A stretch of 64,000 nucleotides of DNA, from NCBI RefSeq assembly GCF_041428715.1, contig NZ_CP155572.1; one strand, given 5' to 3'. The translations under genes and the position numbers were made by a program. The DNA is from Sporomusa malonica (lineage in GTDB: Bacteria > Bacillota > Negativicutes > Sporomusales > Sporomusaceae). Of this stretch, positions 58,562-64,000 are shown in pieces. Each line of letters starts with the position of its first letter. Position 1 is the stretch's first letter. The notes beneath the pieces were generated by a model. The model searched no databases. It was not told the DNA's origin and was given only the letters and a program-made list of their open reading frames with translations.

Positions 58562-59812
58562 TTATTGGCGGGTAATGATGCGAACAAGGCGGTCATAGAA
58601 TACATACTCCCATACCCATTTCATAAATACGACAAAACGGTTCCGGAAATCAATCAGCCGCAAGATGTGTACCAGAGACCAGATTAACCAAGCAAAAAAT
58701 CCTTTTAATTTAATACGTCCCATGTGGACTACGGCTGCATTTCTTCCAATTGTCGCCATGCTCCCGACATCTTTATACGCAAATTTTTCTAGTGGTTTTT
58801 CCTTGATAAGATTTTTAATGTTTTTTGCTGTAACATCTGCCTGTTGAATCGCTACAGGTGCAATCATCGGTAAAGGCCGCTCATTATACTCAAAATGGGC
58901 GGAATCACCGATTACAAAAACATCCTGGTGATCTGGTAATTGTAAATATTCATTGACAATAGCACGTCGAGCCTGATCTTGTTTAATATTCAATTTGTCT
59001 AGTATGGGAGCCGCCTTTATTCCAGCTGCCCAGATGACTGTACGTGTGGGAATTATTTCGCCACCTTTGAGGATCAAACGCTCACCATCATAATCAGTAA
59101 CTTGTACACAAAGCCGTACTTCAACATGCTTGCTGATTAATGTTTCGACAGTAACTTCTCGTAATTCTTCAGGCATAGACGCCAAAACTTTGTCCGAAGC
59201 CTCAACTAATACAATTCTTACCTCTTTAAAATTTAGATTATGATACTCCTCCTCCATAACTAAATAAATTAACTCAGATAAGGCACCAGCAGACTCGACG
59301 CCAGTCGGCCCGCCACCAACAACAATAAAAGTCAGCAGGGCACGACGTTTATCCATATCTGTTTCGTAGGAAGCTAATTCAAATTGATGGAGGATGTGGT
59401 TGCGAATGGTTACCGACTCATCCAGCGTTTTCATCCCAAAACCATTCTTTTCAACGGTTTCAATCCCAAAGTAATTTGTAACCCCACCTGTAGCCAACAC
59501 AAGATAGTCATAGTCTATCTCCGCGGTGTCAAGCATAACTGACTTACGCTCAAAATCAATGTTGGTTACCTCTCCCATCCGGAAAAGAACATTTTTTTGA
59601 CCTTTTATCATCGCCCTCACAGGGTATGCAATATCATCAATGCCTAAAGTGGCCGTTGAAACTTGATACAATAATGGCTGAAACAGATGATAGTTATGCT
59701 TGTCAATTAGAGTAATCTGTACATCCGCTTCGCTTAATGCGCGAACTACCCGTATTCCGCCAAAACCGGCACCAACGATTACGATGTGTTTCGAATTTTG
59801 TTGCTCTTTCAT
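58562..59812 (-). CDS. Type II NADH dehydrogenase-like FAD oxidoreductase
   Basis: The 416-residue protein has an N-terminal FAD dinucleotide fold (IVIVGAGFGGIRVVRAL), a second NAD(P)H fold at about 165 (FIVVGGGPTGVESAGAL), and the FAD contact GDSAHFEYNERPLP at about 300. The C-terminus (residues about 375-410) is amphipathic with aromatic and basic residues, as in membrane-bound NDH-2. It oxidises NADH and passes electrons to quinone without pumping protons. In an anaerobe it may serve oxygen removal, in line with the rubrerythrin and hemerythrin genes nearby. Confidence 0.92.
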   Translation of the reverse strand: MKEQQNSKHIVIVGAGFGGIRVVRALSEADVQITLIDKHNYHLFQPLLYQVSTATLGIDDIAYPVRAMIKGQKNVLFRMGEVTNIDFERKSVMLDTAEIDYDYLVLATGGVTNYFGIETVEKNGFGMKTLDESVTIRNHILHQFELASYETDMDKRRALLTFIVVGGGPTGVESAGALSELIYLVMEEEYHNLNFKEVRIVLVEASDKVLASMPEELREVTVETLISKHVEVRLCVQVTDYDGERLILKGGEIIPTRTVIWAAGIKAAPILDKLNIKQDQARRAIVNEYLQLPDHQDVFVIGDSAHFEYNERPLPMIAPVAIQQADVTAKNIKNLIKEKPLEKFAYKDVGSMATIGRNAAVVHMGRIKLKGFFAWLIWSLVHILRLIDFRNRFVVFMKWVWEYVFYDRLVRIITRQ

Positions 59813-59868
59813 AAGTGGATCTACCTCTCTAAGTCATTATATTTATACTATAAGCTGGATAAACCTAA

Positions 59869-59890
59869 ATACATAATACTTATTATGTAT
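59869..59890. promoter_or_regulatory. 22-bp perfect palindrome upstream of the NDH-2 gene
   Basis: ATACATAATA, CT, TATTATGTAT: perfect 10-bp arms about 57-78 bp upstream of the start codon at 59812. Its size and symmetry fit a dimeric regulator operator. It resembles neither the Rex nor the standard Fur/PerR box exactly. A TATAAT-like -10 lies between it and the gene. Confidence 0.5.
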
Positions 59891-59949
59891 TGTATGATAG
59901 TTTTAAACAATCGTTGGTCAGAGCGTAGCAACCCTGGAGCTATCGCTAC

Positions 59950-59994
59950 CTATGAGAAGACCCTAGAAATAGTGTTTCTAGGGTCTTCTCATAG
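59950..59994. repeat. Perfect 20-bp inverted repeat
   Basis: CTATGAGAAGACCCTAGAAA and its exact complement with a 5-nt loop. No T-run on either side, so it is not an ordinary terminator. It lies in a 340-bp gap (59813-60152) that otherwise shows no gene, upstream of the divergent rubrerythrin gene. It might be a decayed mobile element end or an mRNA structure. Confidence 0.7.
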
Positions 59995-60152
59995 TATGGC
60001 CTGTAATTAACACACCTAACGATGCTATCTCTGTTTGAAGCAAGTGTAGATCGACGAAGTGACTGTGTAAACCCCAGTATTAAATACAAAAAAAGTCTAA
60101 CACTATCTTGTAGACAGCTATGTTTCATTTTTAAAAAAGCGGGAGGAACACG

Positions 60153-60695
60153 ATGAAAAAATTTGTTTGCGCAGTTTGCGGCTATGTTCATGAAGGGGAA
60201 GAAGCGCCTGATAAATGTCCTGTTTGTAAGGCCAGTAAGGATAAATTTAAAGAAATGACAGGAGACTTGGCGTGGGCAGATGAACATCGAATTGGAATCG
60301 CTAAAGGCATTCCAGAAGAAATGTTAGCTGCTCTACGGGCTAATTTTACCGGAGAATGTACTGAGGTCGGAATGTATCTAGCCATGTCTCGTCAAGCTGA
60401 TCGGCAAGGTTACCCGGAAGTGGCTGAAGCATACAAGAGAATTGCCTTTGAGGAAGCCGAACATGCTGCCAAATTCGCTGAGATCCTCGGTGAAGTGGTG
60501 GTGGCAGATACGAAAGCTAATCTAAGCGCGAGAGTAGAAGCTGAGTATGGTGCCTGTGATGGGAAAAAGCAGCTTGCGACATTAGCTAAACAACATAACT
60601 TTGATGCCATCCACGATACCGTTCATGAAATGTGCAAGGATGAAGCCAGGCATGGCTGTGCCTTTAAAGGCTTATTGGATAGGTATTTTAAATAA
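60153..60695 (+). CDS. Reverse rubrerythrin (rubredoxin domain N-terminal)
   Basis: The 180-residue protein has a rubredoxin-type Fe(Cys)4 site at the N-terminus (CAVCGYVHEGEEAPDKCPVCK; Cys 6, 9, 22 and 25) and then a ferritin-like di-iron domain (ECTEVGMYLAMSRQA, FEEAEHAAKFAEIL, CKDEARHGCAF). This is the reverse of classical rubrerythrin and typical of clostridial revRbr, which reduces H2O2 and O2 in anaerobes. A GGGAGG site precedes the ATG. The DUF1540 gene follows after 16 bp, so they form an operon. Confidence 0.95.
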   Translation: MKKFVCAVCGYVHEGEEAPDKCPVCKASKDKFKEMTGDLAWADEHRIGIAKGIPEEMLAALRANFTGECTEVGMYLAMSRQADRQGYPEVAEAYKRIAFEEAEHAAKFAEILGEVVVADTKANLSARVEAEYGACDGKKQLATLAKQHNFDAIHDTVHEMCKDEARHGCAFKGLLDRYFK

Positions 60696-60711
60696 AAAGG
60701 GGGGCCTAAAA

Positions 60712-61032
60712 GTGGCTAAAATTAACTGTGAAGTGAGTAGTTGTTCGCACAATAAATCTTTTGTATGCTATGCAAATTGCGTTGACATCGTTGGCAGTTC
60801 TGCTAAAGAAGAACGATCTACTTGTTGTGGTTCTTTTTTGAACAACCTTCTGTACTCTGAGCTTACAAATAATGTACTGAGCACAGGTTCATGTGACTGT
60901 CTAAAGTGCACGGTTGAGACTTGTACTTATCATAGTAACAACTTATGTACGTTAGACAACATCCAGGTAAATGGAGGAAATGCAGAATATTACACACACA
61001 CAGCATGTGCCAGTTTTAAACTGAAAAGCTAA
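60712..61032 (+). CDS. DUF1540 protein with two cysteine-rich domains
   Basis: The 106-residue protein starts at a GTG (60712) with AAGGGGGG upstream. Two DUF1540 modules are visible, VSSCSHNKSFVCYANCVDI at the start and VETCTYHSNNLCTLDNI after the middle, giving about a dozen cysteines that probably bind metal. The family is common in spore-forming anaerobes and of unknown function. It is co-transcribed with reverse rubrerythrin. The frame extends upstream to 60601, but that part overlaps the rubrerythrin gene. Confidence 0.88.
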   Translation: MAKINCEVSSCSHNKSFVCYANCVDIVGSSAKEERSTCCGSFLNNLLYSELTNNVLSTGSCDCLKCTVETCTYHSNNLCTLDNIQVNGGNAEYYTHTACASFKLKS

Positions 61033-61046
61033 CCTGCGGAGCCAAA

Positions 61047-62219
61047 TTACTCTGTACGCCCGTGAGCAGAGTAACTCGTTCTTGTACCAATAGCAAATAA
61101 CAAAATTCCCATAACAACAATGATTCCTCCAATTACAAACATTGAGTCGTACCCCAGGTATCCACCGACCAAACCTAACACTACCGAGCCAGCGGTGATC
61201 CCCAAATCCATAAATGCTGTAAAGAAAGCCAATGCGCTTCCCCGGTCCTTAGGTGCTGTCTCATCAACCACATAAGCACTCAAAGCCGGCATGAAAGCTC
61301 CAATTCCCAGTCCAAAGCAGCCACCGATGAACATCAACAGATAACTATCGTATAGCAGCGGGAAGAAGAATACGGCAATAGCTACAAGGCACATAAATGG
61401 AATAATCACCGCTCGTCTGCCAAACCGGTCAGACAGTTTTCCTGCCACCACCCGGCTAATTAGCGTAAAACCGGCGTAAGTAGAAAAGAATACACCAAAA
61501 TTACTGATTCCGCGTTCAGGCGCATATACCGGGAGAAAAGTTATAATTGCTCCATAGGTGGTCGCTGCAGCAAACAATGTGAGTGATGCAACCCATACAG
61601 CCCGCTGCCTTGCTACAACAAAGATGCTCTCTGCTTTTGCTTTTTTCACTTGTGGCTTGACTTCCTTGACAAACGCGACCGCCAAAAAAGCGGCTGCCGC
61701 GATAGCGAACGAAAGGGTAAATAACGCCGCAAAATTACCGGTACTCTTGATAATGGCAATGCCCCAGGCAGGAAAAAGAGCCATAGCAACTACATTGGAC
61801 ACACCAAAAACCCCGAGGACTTCGCCCCGGCGCTCAACCGGGGCCAGCTCGGCAACATAGGCAAAGCAAGCAGCTATAAATGCACCATGGGCAACCCCGT
61901 GGAGAATCCTTAATATATATAGGGGAATTACTTCCTGTACCTGACTGTAAACCACAAAAAGTAGCGCAAAAAATCCCACGCCGAAGAGCATCACTCTTTT
62001 CCGCCCATGTTCATCTGCATATTTTCCGAGATATGGCCTCAACACCACTGATGCCAAGGTAAAATATCCTGTGACCAGTCCAATCTGACTGGGAGTCCCC
62101 CCGAGTTCAACTACGTATTGGGGAAGAATAGGCAAGATTAAATAAAAACTTCCAAAATAAAAAAAGTTAGCAATACACAAAAAAATAAAGTCTTTTGACC
62201 ATAGGCTAAACTTGTTCAT
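61047..62219 (-). CDS. Major facilitator superfamily transporter
   Basis: The 390-residue protein has twelve membrane segments. It has the MFS loop 2-3 motif GKYADEHGRKRVMLFG (about 65) and a second copy at the 8-9 loop (GKLSDRFGRRAVIIPF, about 260). It resembles YxlH/YfkF-like drug or metabolite efflux carriers, but the substrate is unknown. It converges with the DUF1540 gene with a 14-bp gap and no visible terminator. Confidence 0.92.
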   Translation of the reverse strand: MNKFSLWSKDFIFLCIANFFYFGSFYLILPILPQYVVELGGTPSQIGLVTGYFTLASVVLRPYLGKYADEHGRKRVMLFGVGFFALLFVVYSQVQEVIPLYILRILHGVAHGAFIAACFAYVAELAPVERRGEVLGVFGVSNVVAMALFPAWGIAIIKSTGNFAALFTLSFAIAAAAFLAVAFVKEVKPQVKKAKAESIFVVARQRAVWVASLTLFAAATTYGAIITFLPVYAPERGISNFGVFFSTYAGFTLISRVVAGKLSDRFGRRAVIIPFMCLVAIAVFFFPLLYDSYLLMFIGGCFGLGIGAFMPALSAYVVDETAPKDRGSALAFFTAFMDLGITAGSVVLGLVGGYLGYDSMFVIGGIIVVMGILLFAIGTRTSYSAHGRTE

Positions 62220-62293
62220 TTTTAAATTCTCACTCCTTCTAAGTACCGTATACCCTGCTTGCTAAAACCGGATAGCGTTAAACCTAAGAAAAA

Positions 62294-62338
62294 TACAGAA
62301 CCATAAGCCGTATAACGACTTATGGTTCTGTACTTTTC
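62294..62338. terminator. Strong hairpin in the MFS/hemerythrin intergenic region
   Basis: Perfect 14-bp arms TACAGAACCATAAG/CTTATGGTTCTGTA with an 11-nt loop, followed by CTTTTCCTC on the plus strand. No gene ends here on that strand, so its role is unclear; it lies 75 bp upstream of the MFS start. Confidence 0.6.
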
Positions 62339-62495
62339 CTCTATTTCCCTCTTATTGGCCTACTTTGTTTTACTATTTACAGGCGGAGGGTTACCTGCCA
62401 TTGATTTTAACTAAAATGTAACCTACAAACAGGATTTACCTGCGCATTGTAGAACTGTCATATAATATAAATCTACAAAAAAGGTGGTTATTTTT

Positions 62496-62888
62496 GTGGT
62501 ACTCTGGAAAGATGTTTATGAACTCGGTATCCCTCTAATTGATCAGCAACACAAAAAGTTATTTGAGATTGCAAATGAAATCGATACATTACTAAATAAC
62601 GAATTAATTACCGACAAATATGATCCAATTGTAGCTATTATTGAAGAACTACGAGATTATACAAAAGAACATTTTGCAGCAGAAGAAGCTCATATGTTAG
62701 CCACAAAGTATCCGAAATTTTTATCACATAAGGTTTTACATAATGACTTCATCGACAAAATGAACTCAATTGACTATGCGCAAATCGATAATGAACAAAA
62801 TGCTTACTTGAAAGAAATTTTGAAGTTTGTCATCAGCTGGCTTGTTGATCATATTCTAAAAGAGGATAAATTAATATCTCCAACCTAA
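62496..62888 (+). CDS. Bacteriohemerythrin
   Basis: The 130-residue protein has the seven iron ligands of hemerythrin: His of LIDQQHKKLFEIAN, Glu/His of YTKEHFAAEEAHM, the His pair of FLSHKVLHNDF, and the C-terminal WLVDHILKED. It binds O2 reversibly at a di-iron site and may sense or buffer oxygen. I chose the GTG at 62496 (MVLWKDV), 8 nt after AAGGTGG; an in-frame GTG at 62484 overlaps that site. A TATAAT box lies 20 bp upstream. Single gene with a terminator. Confidence 0.93.
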   Translation: MVLWKDVYELGIPLIDQQHKKLFEIANEIDTLLNNELITDKYDPIVAIIEELRDYTKEHFAAEEAHMLATKYPKFLSHKVLHNDFIDKMNSIDYAQIDNEQNAYLKEILKFVISWLVDHILKEDKLISPT

Positions 62889-62936
62889 CAGTAACCACGA
62901 CCGTTCCCGCAGAGGGCGTTCAAGACGCTATATGAT

Positions 62937-62981
62937 AAAAAGACAGGGCGATTCAATGTGAACCTTCCCTGTCTTTTTTCT
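62937..62981. terminator. Bidirectional terminator between hemerythrin and chemoreceptor genes
   Basis: AAAAAGACAGGG/CCCTGTCTTTTT arms with an 18-nt loop and T-runs on both strands, between convergent genes. Confidence 0.92.
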
Positions 62982-63828
62982 ATTTATAACGGGCTACATA
63001 GTCCTCTAATATCTTGGCATTGACATTAATTCGCTCAAGGACTGCTGTTATCTCTTGTGTAGTAGCTGCCTGCTCCTGGCTAATCGCCCCAGTCGATTCT
63101 ATAGACTTGGCAAGCCCTGCTACTGCAAGATTCATTTCTTGCAGAGTACTCTGAATCCTTTTTGTAGCGTCTTGCGATTGCTCAGCTAGTTTTCTTACCT
63201 CTTCAGCAACAACAGCAAAACCTCTGCCCTGTTCACCCGCCCTAGCAGCTTCAATTGCTGCATTTAAACCTAGCAAATTTGTCTGTGCTGCAATATTTTT
63301 TATGAATTCTAAAACCTGAGAAGTGTGCTTATTCTTCTCAGCTAAATCTTGGGATAATTGAAATACATGTTGACCTGAAGTTGCAAGTTCGCTTGCATTT
63401 TGTGCAATTTGCCGAACATTTTCGGTAACCTGACTAGTTGCACTAGCCAACTCTTCCACATTATTCACCAAATCAAGACTATGTTTTAGATCAATACCTG
63501 AACTCAACGTTCCGATTATTTCTTTATTTACACCGTAGATTGGTGTGAATATCGTTTTAATCGTTCGGCCGTAAACCTCAGGTGGGATATCGGCATACGT
63601 GTCTTTGCCTGTACGGATACATTCCTCAATAGTACTGATTCCCCTTATTGGTTTACCGGCTGGAAGATCTAACTCGTATTCTTTGGCGCGGTGATAATCA
63701 ATATACTCTTTTAAATCGGTAAGCCCAACCGCCATATCTTCTCGAACTATCCGGTTAAGGTAAGGAAGCACTAATTTAAATGCCGCCAGTATTTCTTCAT
63801 TTGTCTGCGGCTTGTTTTCAACGTACAC
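62980..63828 (-). CDS. Soluble methyl-accepting chemotaxis protein-like signal transducer
   Basis: The 282-residue protein has no membrane segment. An N-terminal region of about 125 residues (LNRIVREDMAVGLTDLKEYIDYH, core REDMAVGLTDLKEY; FTPIYGVNKEIIGTLSSGIDL) looks like a PAS-like or diguanylate-sensor input. The C-terminal helical hairpin has the conserved MCP tip IAAQTNLLGLNAAIEAARAGEQGRGFAVVA. The signalling domain is short. It starts at a GTG with GGGGGAG upstream. It probably signals from the cytoplasm to CheA. Confidence 0.9.
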   Translation of the reverse strand: MYVENKPQTNEEILAAFKLVLPYLNRIVREDMAVGLTDLKEYIDYHRAKEYELDLPAGKPIRGISTIEECIRTGKDTYADIPPEVYGRTIKTIFTPIYGVNKEIIGTLSSGIDLKHSLDLVNNVEELASATSQVTENVRQIAQNASELATSGQHVFQLSQDLAEKNKHTSQVLEFIKNIAAQTNLLGLNAAIEAARAGEQGRGFAVVAEEVRKLAEQSQDATKRIQSTLQEMNLAVAGLAKSIESTGAISQEQAATTQEITAVLERINVNAKILEDYVARYK

Positions 63829-63964
63829 ATAGACTCCCCCTTAAAATGTTTGTGCTTTTATTCGGCATCTAGCTACAATGTTCCTGCTGTTTTGACTTAC
63901 CGTCACCTACCGAAATAACATTGGTCCTACCACCTGAGCCGTTGACTGGACGAAGCTGCGATCA

Positions 63965-64000
63965 TTACCGTTCATCCAGCAGCTGGCTGATTTCTACCAG
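63965..64000 (-). CDS. Possible 3' end of a further gene (cut by window edge)
   Basis: The minus strand from the edge reads LVEISQLLDER and stops at 63965. It could be the C-terminus of a gene beyond the window, but 11 codons cannot prove it. Confidence 0.25.
   Translation of the reverse strand: MVEISQLLDER

Noticed and set aside
63829..63964. Possible riboswitch (c-di-GMP type) upstream of the chemoreceptor
   Set aside because: The leader has pairing potential (GGTAGGTGACGG region), but the conserved GEMM-I core is not present.
1..64000. Prophage or CRISPR array
   Set aside because: No phage structural, lysis or integrase genes and no regularly spaced repeat array were seen.

Overview
The window most resembles a chromosomal segment of a spore-forming anaerobe of the Negativicutes, probably family Sporomusaceae (Sporomusa or Pelosinus-like). 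This placement is an inference from gene content: an exosporium-like protein, a DUF2600 terpene synthase relative, a reverse rubrerythrin, DUF1540 and CBO0543 proteins, a DUF362 ferredoxin-like protein, abundant sensor kinases, AGGAGG-type ribosome binding sites and moderate G+C. No 16S rRNA or other phylogenetic marker is present.

Layout. 1-4005: an ABC importer operon on the minus strand (DUF3798 lipoprotein, double ATPase, two permeases, the last cut by the edge). 4270-9194: a dispersed repeat, a CBO0543 membrane protein, a DUF362 ferredoxin-like protein, a MerR remnant and a rifampicin-phosphotransferase-like enzyme. 9208-15953: a tightly packed minus-strand signalling operon (HDOD regulator, REC protein with a degenerate kinase-like tail, Cache sensor kinase, REC-kinase hybrid) ending in a D-cysteine desulfhydrase. 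16181-19612: an M24 peptidase, a secreted protein made of two recent tandem repeats, and an AlkC glycosylase. 19803-24209: a two-component system whose regulator carries a frameshift, a PAS-degenerate GGDEF protein and an exosporium-like protein. 24475-28256: EamA/LysR pair, GNAT, and a MerR/carboxymuconolactone-decarboxylase pair with a textbook 19-bp-spacer MerR promoter.

28278-34342 is the most unusual part. It is a small island at the 3' end of a tRNA-Arg(CCT) gene, bounded by a 44-bp duplicate of the tRNA 3' half. It contains several copies of a roughly 120-200 bp repeat that separate short gene cassettes (methyltransferase; iron-sulfur flavoprotein plus LysR). One repeat copy is split by a 3-kb DDE/AAA+ transposon (31098-34103) whose ends and 7-bp target duplication can be read directly. 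34598-38905 holds small metabolic and sensory genes, and an intergenic cluster of four perfect DnaA boxes.

39025-44451: polyphosphate metabolism (ppk1 and two Ppx/GppA-HD proteins, one with degenerate motifs). 44504-50040: a complete Dpp/Opp peptide importer operon. 50281-56524: a DUF2600 protein, an M20 peptidase, YkuS, DNA polymerase IV, an Mrr-like nuclease and YhaM. 56791-62888: very small genes and an oxygen/redox group (nitroreductase, NDH-2, reverse rubrerythrin, DUF1540, MFS, bacteriohemerythrin). 62980-64000: a soluble chemoreceptor and the window edge. Most genes have clear ribosome binding sites and are closed by strong hairpin terminators. No rRNA, CRISPR array or prophage structural gene was seen.
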